A DNA stretch of 64,000 bases, from contig PCBI01000005.1 of the NCBI GenBank assembly GCA_002730875.1, forward strand, positions 248,001 to 312,000, written 5' to 3'. The translations under genes were made by a program, and so were the position numbers. This document shows positions 9,016-17,299 of this stretch, piece by piece (within the stretch, counting starts at the first letter, position 1; every line of letters begins with the position of its first letter). The notes beneath the pieces were generated by a model, which saw nothing but the letters and a program-made list of their open reading frames with translations, did not search any database and was not told the origin of the DNA. This DNA comes from Spirochaetaceae bacterium. GTDB lineage: Bacteria > Spirochaetota > Leptospiria > Leptospirales > Leptonemataceae.

Positions 9016-9174
9016 ATGCACAAGAAATGGATGTTTCTGGCATTGCTTAGCATCGCCCCACTGATGATTCATTGTCCCGGGGATGAAAAAAGCAAAACGG
9101 AAGAAACGAAGATCACTCCCGACAATGCGGAGCAAGAGGCGGAAAAACTTCTGGAAGAAGTAGAAAACCTCTGA
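9016..9174 (+). CDS. small 52-residue lipoprotein
   Basis: A short gene easily missed by length cut-offs. The ATG is preceded by AAAGGAGAAAATC, a strong ribosome site. The product starts MHKKWMFLALLSIAPLMIHC, so Cys20 is a probable lipidation site, and the mature 33 residues are highly charged, ending in a Glu-rich helix (AEKLLEEVENL). It lies 47 bases after the PEGKGKP gene in the same direction, so the pair is probably co-transcribed. Function unknown. Confidence 0.7.
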   Translation: MHKKWMFLALLSIAPLMIHCPGDEKSKTEETKITPDNAEQEAEKLLEEVENL

Positions 9175-9286
9175 TGGGTCTTGTTTAAGTTTCGTTCTTA
9201 ATCTCACGTCGGGCATGCTCGTTGTATTGCCCGGCGAATTCGCTCTGTCGATAAGATCTAGAGGCTCGACGGGCCGAACGCACCTA

Positions 9287-10768
9287 CTACCATCCTTCCA
9301 TCTGATACGAATGCTTTCCCTGGGCTCGTAGTTGCACGCGACGCAATATGTCTTCCATAATGATCTGGTATAATTTCGCGCCCAGGATCTCGTCTTCGCA
9401 ATCGCCATCGATGCTAGGATTATCGTTAATCTCAATGATGTAGGCGCGGTCCTGAAACTTCAGGTCCACGCCGTACAATCCATCGCCTATCAGATTTGCC
9501 GCTTTCAAGGCGGTGCGAACCACCTCCTCTGGAGCTTTCTCAACCGGGATACATTCCACGTCCCCATAATCCTGGGTCCCGGCCTCATCCTTGTTCATCA
9601 CCTGCCAGTGCCCCCTGGCCATGAAATACTTGCAAACGTACAGAACCTTCCGGTTCAGTATGCCCACCCGCCAGTCAAACTCGGTTGGAAGAAATTCCTG
9701 CGCGATGAACAGGTCGGAACGATTCAGAATCTCATCGGCGGCCCGGGCCAGGCTATCCGGATCAGTCACCTTCACGACGCCCTGGGAAAATGAGCTGTCA
9801 GGCTGCTTGAGAATGGCCGGAAATCCCAACTCCTTTGGCAAATCCTTGAGATTTCCGCGATGTGCAATGACGGTTCTTGGAGTAAGTATCTTGTATCGAT
9901 TCAGCAACTCTGCCAGATAGACTTTGTTTGTGCACCGTAGAATACTTAATGGATCGTCGATCACTACCAGGCCTTCGCCCAGAGCCCTTCGGGCGAAGCG
10001 ATAGGTATGATGGTTCACCGCTGTTGTTTCGCGGATAAACAAAGCGTCGAATTGGGAAAGTCTTCCGTAGTCCTCCCGGGTAATCATCTCTACATAGAAC
10101 TTGAGATCTTCGGCCGCCTTCTGAAATCTTTGCAGGGCCACTGAATCAGAAGGCGGATTGACTTCGTCCGGATTGTGCAGGATGGCCAGGTCATACCGCG
10201 GCACGGCACGCCGGCCCTGGAAGCGTTTCCTCGAAAAGAATTCTACGGTCTTCTGCAACGCAAAGTCCCGGTGATCCTCCGGTACTTCGCCGGCAGGTAC
10301 CGGGCTAATAGAACGAATAAGCCAGCGATCATTCTTATTCCAGAACTGAATCCGTAAAAAGGGCGACGGAAACAAACGAAACAGGCGTCCGCACAGCTTC
10401 TCATATTTGGCGGCCATGTTGTGGCCGAAATAGATACTTAACGTAAACTCATCGGACTGGAGCGACTTCAGGCTACTCTGAATCAGCTCATCTAACTCTT
10501 CGGTGTAGTTTCGAATGATGGCCTGGTTTTTCAGATCTTGAATGGTACTCACTGCCGGAAGCGGCTTGGCGCCCCGAGCCTGCGCCAGAAGCGATACATA
10601 GTAGCCGGATGTCTGGTATTTGTAGGACCGGCACAAATTAAAAACACGAATTCCGGCAAGATCGCTGTAACGGTCTTCTGTTAGATACGCTCGGGCTTCC
10701 ACCACTTCGATACCGGGTATGGCTTTCAACCACTCGGTTTTTTTGCTAACAACGGCAATGGCCTGCAT
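9287..10768 (-). CDS. RLAN-type RimK-like ATP-grasp ligase
   Basis: A 493-residue protein with an N-terminal RLAN domain (RimK-like ATP-grasp N-terminal: VFNLCRSYKYQTSGYYVSLL followed by KPLPAVSTIQDLK, residues about 40-85) and a C-terminal ATP-grasp ligase domain from about 250. The ligase core shows LKQPDSSFSQGVVKV (ATP lid), QEFLPTEFDWRVG, YGVDLK and IEINDNPSIDGD (Mg-binding Glu and Asn). ATP-grasp enzymes of this type form amide bonds between a carboxylate (often Glu) and an amine. Its start directly abuts the stop of the C39-like peptidase gene, so the two are one transcription unit. The acceptor cannot be named from the sequence. Confidence 0.88.
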   Translation of the reverse strand: MQAIAVVSKKTEWLKAIPGIEVVEARAYLTEDRYSDLAGIRVFNLCRSYKYQTSGYYVSLLAQARGAKPLPAVSTIQDLKNQAIIRNYTEELDELIQSSLKSLQSDEFTLSIYFGHNMAAKYEKLCGRLFRLFPSPFLRIQFWNKNDRWLIRSISPVPAGEVPEDHRDFALQKTVEFFSRKRFQGRRAVPRYDLAILHNPDEVNPPSDSVALQRFQKAAEDLKFYVEMITREDYGRLSQFDALFIRETTAVNHHTYRFARRALGEGLVVIDDPLSILRCTNKVYLAELLNRYKILTPRTVIAHRGNLKDLPKELGFPAILKQPDSSFSQGVVKVTDPDSLARAADEILNRSDLFIAQEFLPTEFDWRVGILNRKVLYVCKYFMARGHWQVMNKDEAGTQDYGDVECIPVEKAPEEVVRTALKAANLIGDGLYGVDLKFQDRAYIIEINDNPSIDGDCEDEILGAKLYQIIMEDILRRVQLRAQGKHSYQMEGW

Positions 10769-11506
10769 CTATTTCCGTGCCTCCCGACGTTCCAGGATTA
10801 ATAGATTCGCATCGTAGGTCAATATACCTAGAAGGATGGAATTGATAAGCCTGTCCATGGTCACCGGGTACAGATGACCCGGCGAAAGAGGCGACCCTTT
10901 GTACGGATCGGCTACAAGCACCTTTCGGTCTTCCTTGCTATAGCCGCACAGTACCACAAAATGCCCGGAGGGAATGCCACGCACATCGTCATAATCGTAG
11001 TCAAACTCATCGCCAAACTCCCGAGCGGAGCGGTATAAATATGTAGAGCTCAATCCTGTAAGGATGGGATTCTTGCGCTTTAGTATGCCCCGGATCAAAG
11101 ATGGGCTTAAGTCCTCCAGAAGTATGCGCCCGCCCCGGTCCAGGAATTCCAGATAGGCCCGGGTAGCAAATTCCATGCGGGAGCCTTTTTTAACCTCTGA
11201 TTGTTGGACCAGCTTCTGTCGAAACTCTTCGAGCGGTAAGCCAAACCAGGTAGGATCAAATACTTGCAGATTGTAAGAATAGATTGTTGCGCGAAAACCG
11301 CTTCGTAAGGCATGACAGCCCAATTGAACGGCCAGGGTGCCTCCTTCCCGAAGGTAAGCTACTTCGGAAATGAGCTCCTGAAGATCCTTTTCCCAGCCCA
11401 GATAGCGATACACGGCCTGAAGACATGTGGGGCCGCAACTATAGTCATCCGGCTGCTGCTGTATTTCCAGCCGAAGCAATTCATCCATGGGAGGGAATTC
11501 TTCCAT
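10769..11506 (-). CDS. C39-like papain-fold peptidase
   Basis: Cysteine peptidase-like protein of 245 residues. The catalytic set can be placed: Gln17-19 region, Cys24 in DDYSCGPTC, His182 in SGHFVVLCGY and Asp200 in VADPY. No signal peptide or membrane segment, so it is probably cytoplasmic. It is the first gene of the pair with the RLAN ATP-grasp ligase, and this pairing is known from amidoligase neighbourhoods, where the peptidase is thought to process or hydrolyse the amide-linked product. Translation of the ligase starts on the base after its stop codon. Confidence 0.82.
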   Translation of the reverse strand: MEEFPPMDELLRLEIQQQPDDYSCGPTCLQAVYRYLGWEKDLQELISEVAYLREGGTLAVQLGCHALRSGFRATIYSYNLQVFDPTWFGLPLEEFRQKLVQQSEVKKGSRMEFATRAYLEFLDRGGRILLEDLSPSLIRGILKRKNPILTGLSSTYLYRSAREFGDEFDYDYDDVRGIPSGHFVVLCGYSKEDRKVLVADPYKGSPLSPGHLYPVTMDRLINSILLGILTYDANLLILERREARK

Positions 11507-11594
11507 TCTTCGCGCAAAGCGAACCTGGCCGGGTCACTGTCAAAACAAAAACAATCCTGTTTACGAATTCACAGGATTTGCTTAACTGGTTCCA

Positions 11595-12989
11595 ATGGTA
11601 CTGGATTTCCGGAGAATCAAGGAGCGCGGCTGGTCGTTTCGCCTGGTATGGGATCTGTTCATGATCTTTCTGGCCGTCATCAACCTGCTCATGATCCTGT
11701 TCGATTTGACCTATTTCCTGATGCGTCCGTATTACAGGATGCATACCCCGGAATTGGTCCAGATCTATGATCCTTACAAAGGCGTAGAGACAAACCCGGA
11801 ATTCGAACAGTTTCGCCAAACTGCCTCGCAGTATTTTCGCCTCGCAGAAGCTTCGGCGCCAGAGGCCAACGAGCAGACAACAGAAAGAGCCGAGTTGCGT
11901 CTCACCCTGGCCGAACTGTCCGAAGGGATTGGCTCCACCTATACGGATTTCTTCGAAGCCACCGGGCAGCTGGATTCGGTTCGCACCATGACGGCGCGAA
12001 TGCACGAGGCCTTGCCTCCGGAACAGGAACTGGTAGCAACGCGCCGGTTCAGGCTGCAAGATGTCGGGCCACGGTTCTGGACCGACGTTCCCTCCGATGA
12101 GCAACGCCGAATTTATGAGGAGAGCATTGATCCCACTTTCGACTCCCTTTTCTACCGGCACCGACAGGTGGATGGTAGTTTCGTAGATCGCTTCATCCTT
12201 CTGGACGCTCCTTTCCTAATTCTGTTTCTTCTGGAGTTTCTGGGGCGTTGGATTATTAGCGTACGACGGAAAATGGTGGCGCGATGGTGGTTGTTCCCGG
12301 TCTACAATTGGTACGATATCCTGGGCCTGATTCCGTTCGCCTATTTCCGAGTGTTTCGTCTGGTCAGGATCCTATCGATCTATATTCGACTGCATCGGAG
12401 CGAACTGACAACAGTGGGCCAGGATATCTTCAGCCGTACATTTCGCCGGTATTCGAATATACTCACCGAAGAGCTTTCGGATCGCGTGGCTGTTAGAATC
12501 CTGGCCGAAATGCAAGCCGAAATACGCGGTGGAGCGTCTCTGGACATTGTAGCCAATGCATTACGTCAGAAACGGGAGCCCATAAAGAAGATAATCATCG
12601 AAACCCTGCAGAACTTCAGCACGGATACGCCGGCGCTGGACGATACCAGAGATCTTCTTTCCTCCAGCCTGGAACGAGCCGCGGGCAACGTGCCGTCCCT
12701 GCGACTGGTACCGGACTTTATCAAGACTACCCTTACCCGGGAAATTGGTCTGGCTGTTTTCGATGCTATCAACGAAAGCATGGTAGGAGCATGGGAAGAT
12801 GAGCGCGGAGCCCAATTGATCTCCGAAGCTGTGGATTTTGCCCTTGAGGAGATGCGGCATCCAGACACCGGTCGAAAGCTGGACGAGCTGTATCGGGAAA
12901 TTGCCATCGATGTCATTGAAAACCTGAAAGAGTCCGTGGCGGTGAAGCAATGGGCCCGCCAGGAAAACGATGCCAAACGGGACGCTTGA
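11595..12989 (+). CDS. membrane protein with voltage-sensor-like segment
   Basis: A 464-residue protein of unknown function. An N-terminal helix lies at about residues 14-38, a soluble loop runs to about 190, and a helix pair follows at about 195-265. This pair includes a basic amphipathic segment, RVFRLVRILSIYIRLHRSE, with Arg every third or fourth residue as in voltage-sensor S4 helices. The remaining 200 residues are soluble and helical. No pore-loop selectivity motif is visible, so I do not call it a channel. It diverges from the peptidase/ligase pair, with 88 bases between the start codons. Confidence 0.65.
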   Translation: MVLDFRRIKERGWSFRLVWDLFMIFLAVINLLMILFDLTYFLMRPYYRMHTPELVQIYDPYKGVETNPEFEQFRQTASQYFRLAEASAPEANEQTTERAELRLTLAELSEGIGSTYTDFFEATGQLDSVRTMTARMHEALPPEQELVATRRFRLQDVGPRFWTDVPSDEQRRIYEESIDPTFDSLFYRHRQVDGSFVDRFILLDAPFLILFLLEFLGRWIISVRRKMVARWWLFPVYNWYDILGLIPFAYFRVFRLVRILSIYIRLHRSELTTVGQDIFSRTFRRYSNILTEELSDRVAVRILAEMQAEIRGGASLDIVANALRQKREPIKKIIIETLQNFSTDTPALDDTRDLLSSSLERAAGNVPSLRLVPDFIKTTLTREIGLAVFDAINESMVGAWEDERGAQLISEAVDFALEEMRHPDTGRKLDELYREIAIDVIENLKESVAVKQWARQENDAKRDA

Positions 12990-13019
12990 CTGAATTATGG
13001 CGCGTTGCAGATTCTGACC

Positions 13020-13190
13020 ATGCGCGTTGTAAAGATGAAAGATGGCAAAAACTTCGGAGTGGCGGATCTGTCCTTCAAAGATCTAAAGGTGATTAAGGAT
13101 GCCTGCGCACTCTATGGAACTCAGGGATCGGTTCATGGAAAGAAAATCGCCGAAGAAATCGAAAAAGCGATGGAGAAGATTGAAATCTAA
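13020..13190 (+). CDS. small hypothetical protein (56 residues)
   Basis: A short soluble protein, MRVVKMKDGKNFGV at the N terminus, mixed charge and a C-terminal helix ending in AMEKIEI. The ATG at 13020 is preferred over an in-frame TTG at 13005; no strong ribosome site is visible for either. It follows the membrane protein gene by 30 bases in the same direction. No known domain recognised. Confidence 0.5.
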   Translation: MRVVKMKDGKNFGVADLSFKDLKVIKDACALYGTQGSVHGKKIAEEIEKAMEKIEI

Positions 13191-13504
13191 TTTCCCCGTG
13201 GAATAGCCATACTGAGTCATACTGAGACGCTCTGGCCTTTATGGATGCAGGGGCCCCGGAGGACTCGGAACCGGTGAGCTGCGAGATACTCTGAGCGTGA
13301 AGCCCCGAAATACCGAGGGCCTTGAAACAGTAGAACCCGGGGTACAACCTCAGAACCCGTTCTTCTCTGACCGGGGCGGCGCAATTGATGCAGCTGGAAG
13401 GGCAGCCCTGCGGGGATTGGATCATTCCTTGAATTCCGGGAGCGCCTCCGGTGAAACAGGCAACAAGCAAGAACAAACGAAAACACCTGAACGTCTAAAG
13501 AGCG
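13191..13504. other. 314-bp gap with a weak Cys-rich minus-strand frame
   Basis: No convincing gene. On the minus strand a frame from about 13476 to 13093 would give a Cys-rich protein beginning FLLVACFTGG, with CPSSCINC further on, but its only starts are TTG, its signal segment is too short, and its end runs antisense through the small gene at 13020-13190. The gap also holds the upstream region of the beta-barrel gene. Confidence 0.3.
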
Positions 13505-14425
13505 ATGTCATCATATACTCACCCAAAAACCATTCAGACCCCTGCACGGCTCCCTCTCTTGATGGCGGCCATCCTTCTGGGATTCGCACTGGCCCAACCC
13601 GGGTTGCACGCCGAAACGGAGCCCGAGCCCACAAACGGAAACCAGGAAGTCCCGGAGCGACGGACGGCTGACGGAAATGCCACCAACACCCGGTCGAGTT
13701 CCGAAAACACCGTGCTTCCGGCTCCTGCCCCCCGGAAGCTGGGCTTTCATGCAGAACGGATCACCTTTTCCTCCCTTGTGGGAGCCCCCATTTCGGCGCC
13801 CACGGGAAGCCTGATCGACCACGAAAAGAACTACGATGACTACCTTCGCTTTCAGATCCAGACGGGTAGCATCACAAACGATATTCTGGGCCTGCAGGCG
13901 CAGTTCTTTAACCCGGTGTACGAATCCGGAGCCATGGGTGTCTGGGATCTGGAAGCAGCCATTTCAAACCATTTTGGCGCAGGGGCATCCCTGCTGTTCT
14001 CAAGCACCAGCACGCGACGTCAGGATGTCTTTCCGTTCAAGGATTCGAATGACCGCTATTTGATGCTATACCCGGATAAGAGAGTACTCTACTCCGAAGG
14101 CGCGTTACTGGGATTTCTGAGCTTTCATCCGATTACAGAAAGTAGATTCGATCCGTACATTAAGCTGCGAGCAGGCATTACCTTTGCCCACGGTTACGCA
14201 CACCGCTATACCAGCCCGGATCCATTTGAGTTCGAACCGGATCTGAACAATGCCCGGGGTGCAATATACGGGGCCTCAGTGGGCTTTAACCTGTACATCA
14301 ATCCTAATTCGGCCCTGACTCTGGAATACACTTCGTTGGGAAGAAGTATCTCGGCCGACCAGTTCAGCCGGAGAACCCTGAATAACGATTATCTGAGCCT
14401 GGGTCTAACATTCGCAACTGAATAA
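13505..14425 (+). CDS. outer membrane beta-barrel protein
   Basis: A 306-residue exported protein. A signal peptide spans about residues 16-36 (LPLLMAAILLGFALA, cut near LHA). A Pro/Glu/Asn-rich linker follows, then a series of alternating hydrophobic strands with Gly and aromatic residues and a C terminus (NNDYLSLGLTFATE) typical of small OmpW/OmpA-like barrels. It may be a porin-like or structural outer membrane protein; no family can be named with certainty. It converges on the DNA polymerase IV gene with a 51-base gap. Confidence 0.65.
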   Translation: MSSYTHPKTIQTPARLPLLMAAILLGFALAQPGLHAETEPEPTNGNQEVPERRTADGNATNTRSSSENTVLPAPAPRKLGFHAERITFSSLVGAPISAPTGSLIDHEKNYDDYLRFQIQTGSITNDILGLQAQFFNPVYESGAMGVWDLEAAISNHFGAGASLLFSSTSTRRQDVFPFKDSNDRYLMLYPDKRVLYSEGALLGFLSFHPITESRFDPYIKLRAGITFAHGYAHRYTSPDPFEFEPDLNNARGAIYGASVGFNLYINPNSALTLEYTSLGRSISADQFSRRTLNNDYLSLGLTFATE

Positions 14426-14476
14426 AGCATTGCCGTCTAGAAGTTAGTTGGCCACTCCCGGCGATGGACTGCTGTA

Positions 14477-15796
14477 TCAGAATCCCCGTTTCAGCTTTCC
14501 GTTAAATCGCTCGTTGATCTTATCGAATGCCGATTCCAGCTTCTGATCCCTTTCCAGATTCAGCAATGGGTTCTTCGTAGATTGCGGGTCGACGGTAGCA
14601 TCAGCCGGCCTTGGCCACCTTTCGGACGAACTTCCCGCGGCCTCAGACTGGCGCATCGACGAATCGGAGGAGAGCCCCGAGCCCGAGGCGCCCGGCGCAA
14701 ATGCGGAGGCGAAAGTCGACAGAGAGAACAGCTCTGGCTGTTCGTTAGACTCGGCATGAGAGACCTGCACCCCCAGAAGACGAATGGATCGCCCCTCTCG
14801 CAGTTCGGAGTCCACTCGGTTCCAGATTTCCAGAGCAGCCTGTCGTAGCATGCTTTCGGTCAGCACCGGAAAATCCAGGGTCTGACTCCTGGTGTGGGTC
14901 TCAAAGCCCGTGTAGCGAAACTTGATAGTCACCGTTCGACCTTGAAAACCCGTACTTCGAATTCTGTAAGAAAGCTCCGAGCACAGTCGCAGAAGAGCGC
15001 GACGTAGATCTGCGCTGTCCGCCAGATCGCGGGAAAAGGTCCGCTCCTCGCCAATAGACTTGCGCTCGCGCTGAGGTACGACGTCTCGACTGTCTATGGC
15101 TTTGCTTAGATTGATCAAATGCCGCCATTGCTTGCCCTGACCGGCTCCCGGCAATCGCGATGGATCGGAATTGGCCAGATCGCCGATGGTATTGATGCCC
15201 AGAGATTGCAGTTTTGCACAGGTTTTTGGCCCGGCCCCCCATAGACGATGAATGGAAAGCGGAGCCAGAAATTCACGCTCTTCCCCTGCCCGTACCACCA
15301 CAAGACCGTCGGGCTTCTCCAGATCGGATGCGATCTTGGCCACAAATTTGACGGCCGAAATACCTATGGAAACGTTAAGGCCAGTAGCCTGCTTCACCGC
15401 CTGCTTGATCTGCTTTCCCAGGCTCCTCTCATCTCCGAACAGGCGCTCGGTACCGGAGCAATCGATAAAGGCCTCGTCCAGGCTTAACGCCTCCACCAGG
15501 GGCGAAAAGCGACCAAATACGTCCATGATGGTTCGGGAAAACTCCAAATAGCGTTCCATCCGAGGCGGCACAAAGATAGCATGCGGACACAGTGAATACG
15601 CTTTCGACACCGACATGGCCGAGCGAATGCCATATTTGCGCGCGTGGTAATTGCAGGTAGAAACTACTCCGCGACCGTTTCCTTTGCGCGGATCCGCCCC
15701 CACCACGAGAGGCGCCGTGCTCCACTCCGGATGATCCAGCTCTTCTACCGATGCGTAGAAGGCATCCATATCTGCATGAACAATTCTACGGCTCAT
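14477..15796 (-). CDS. dinB: DNA polymerase IV (Y-family translesion polymerase)
   Basis: Error-prone translesion polymerase. The start at 15796 gives the classical N terminus MSRRIVHADMDAFYASVE with the first catalytic Asp; the palm motif SLDEAFIDCSG supplies the second acidic pair. ISAVKFVAKIASDLEKPDGL and the thumb/helix-hairpin region (LWGAGPKTCAKLQSLGI) follow, then the little-finger domain (GEERTFSRDL). The open frame extends 22 codons further upstream without homology. A C-terminal extension of roughly 80 residues rich in Ser, Ala and Gly goes beyond the usual polymerase end and may hold a clamp-binding segment; I cannot point to a certain one. Confidence 0.92.
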   Translation of the reverse strand: MSRRIVHADMDAFYASVEELDHPEWSTAPLVVGADPRKGNGRGVVSTCNYHARKYGIRSAMSVSKAYSLCPHAIFVPPRMERYLEFSRTIMDVFGRFSPLVEALSLDEAFIDCSGTERLFGDERSLGKQIKQAVKQATGLNVSIGISAVKFVAKIASDLEKPDGLVVVRAGEEREFLAPLSIHRLWGAGPKTCAKLQSLGINTIGDLANSDPSRLPGAGQGKQWRHLINLSKAIDSRDVVPQRERKSIGEERTFSRDLADSADLRRALLRLCSELSYRIRSTGFQGRTVTIKFRYTGFETHTRSQTLDFPVLTESMLRQAALEIWNRVDSELREGRSIRLLGVQVSHAESNEQPELFSLSTFASAFAPGASGSGLSSDSSMRQSEAAGSSSERWPRPADATVDPQSTKNPLLNLERDQKLESAFDKINERFNGKLKRGF

Positions 15797-15871
15797 GGGT
15801 CGCTCCAACGCAAGCGTCCCACATCCCCGCAGAATGCCAACCACTAAACAAAAAGAAAGCAACGCCCATCC

Positions 15872-17299
15872 CTAGAGGTACAGGGTTATCGAGAGCCCGG
15901 CATGAAAAGCAGAGCCGCCGTAGTCATAGATGGGATTCTGAGTGGTGGGGTTGGCTTTGAGCTCGGTTCTGGGTTTGATGCTCTGGGTCTGAAGAGAAAG
16001 ATCGATCAATATCGGCGATTTCAAATTAGAGTCCAATGCCGGTAGAAAGGCATAGCTGACGCCGGCCATATAACTAACGGTACTGGAATCCATCCAGTTT
16101 ACTTCTTCCGGCAGATCCACCGGTAGCGGACTGGGACGGCGCATGTAACCCAGGCGAAAAGACCAGGACTCATTCCATCGATACTCTACGCCCAGCTTGG
16201 GAACCGAAATGTCCTCCAGATAATACGGGGTAAAGAAGCGCTCCTTTGTACGACTCAACCCATACTTGCTCCAGAGTTCCCGGGAAACATCCACGCTAAT
16301 TAACAAATTCTCGCTGGCCTGGTAGGCGAAAGCGTACGTAAAGGTTCTGGGATGATAGAGATCCAGGACAGCCAGATCAAAGTCGAATTGGATTCCCAGT
16401 AGGGTGGTTTGAGCTCTTGCGGTAAGAGGATCCACGAACAAGAAAGTCTCCCTTCTAAAAGAGGCGCCCAGGCGAAACTTTCCCCAGTGAAACATCAAAC
16501 CCAGAGTTTCATTTGCCTGGGGCTTCAGTTCCAGAATTACCTGCTGATTGGGAGTCACCGGATCCGGCGAAATGGGAACATCCTTCAGGAGAATCGCGCC
16601 CTGCCCTTTAATAAGAGCGGTAAAGCCAACGCCAAAATACAGATGGTCCTTCCAGAGCTCCACACCCAGACCGCCAAAGATGAGCGGGCGATCATTGGAC
16701 ACTCCCCGTTGCAGGTATCTATGAACTGTGGGATTCAGATCGTTTACCGTAGCCAGGTTTCCCGAACCGGGCAGAATCATGTTCAGGCCAAATCTAAGGC
16801 CGCGATCCAGATCATAAATATTGTTCAGGTCCAGGGTAAGTCCCAGACCTGCATAATGATCCTGAATACCTTCTATATCTGAATTGTTGGGAGCATTTGT
16901 CTTGATTGCAGGTTTCGCATAGTTGTACTGTAGCACAAGCTCATGGGGATTCGCCTGTGAGCGTGTCTTGGGCGAGTTCGTAAGACTGTTCGCAAATATC
17001 TGCTGAGTGTCCGACCAGATGTTGGAAAACCGACCGGAATCCCCGGCATCCGGTTCCGGGCTCTCCGCATTTCGGCTTTCCATATAATGGTAAAGCTGAT
17101 TCCCCCTGGAAGGCAGACCAAGCCCGGCCGGGTTGTAATAGGTGGCGGAACTATCATTTATGAAGGAGGACACCGCATTGCCCATACCCGTGGCATAGGG
17201 ATGGGCGCCGTAAACGTCCGCAAAGTTTCCCGCAAATGCATCCGAGCATAGCAGTAGCATGCCCAGAACGGGCAGCCCAAAAGTATTTCTGAAAGTCAT
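15872..17299 (-). CDS. OmpP1/FadL-family outer membrane transport protein
   Basis: A 475-residue beta-barrel of the FadL/TodX type, which takes up hydrophobic compounds such as long-chain fatty acids. The signal peptide ends near DAFA; the mature protein has the hatch-region signature ATGMGNAVSSFINDSSATYYNPAGLG that is typical of the family, then long barrel strands and ends ALSITLYL-like (HAGLSITLYL). It is the third gene of an operon: its ATG overlaps the stop of the upstream lipoprotein gene by 4 bases (ATGA). The operon promoter lies at about 24.1 kb. Confidence 0.87.
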   Translation of the reverse strand: MTFRNTFGLPVLGMLLLCSDAFAGNFADVYGAHPYATGMGNAVSSFINDSSATYYNPAGLGLPSRGNQLYHYMESRNAESPEPDAGDSGRFSNIWSDTQQIFANSLTNSPKTRSQANPHELVLQYNYAKPAIKTNAPNNSDIEGIQDHYAGLGLTLDLNNIYDLDRGLRFGLNMILPGSGNLATVNDLNPTVHRYLQRGVSNDRPLIFGGLGVELWKDHLYFGVGFTALIKGQGAILLKDVPISPDPVTPNQQVILELKPQANETLGLMFHWGKFRLGASFRRETFLFVDPLTARAQTTLLGIQFDFDLAVLDLYHPRTFTYAFAYQASENLLISVDVSRELWSKYGLSRTKERFFTPYYLEDISVPKLGVEYRWNESWSFRLGYMRRPSPLPVDLPEEVNWMDSSTVSYMAGVSYAFLPALDSNLKSPILIDLSLQTQSIKPRTELKANPTTQNPIYDYGGSAFHAGLSITLYL

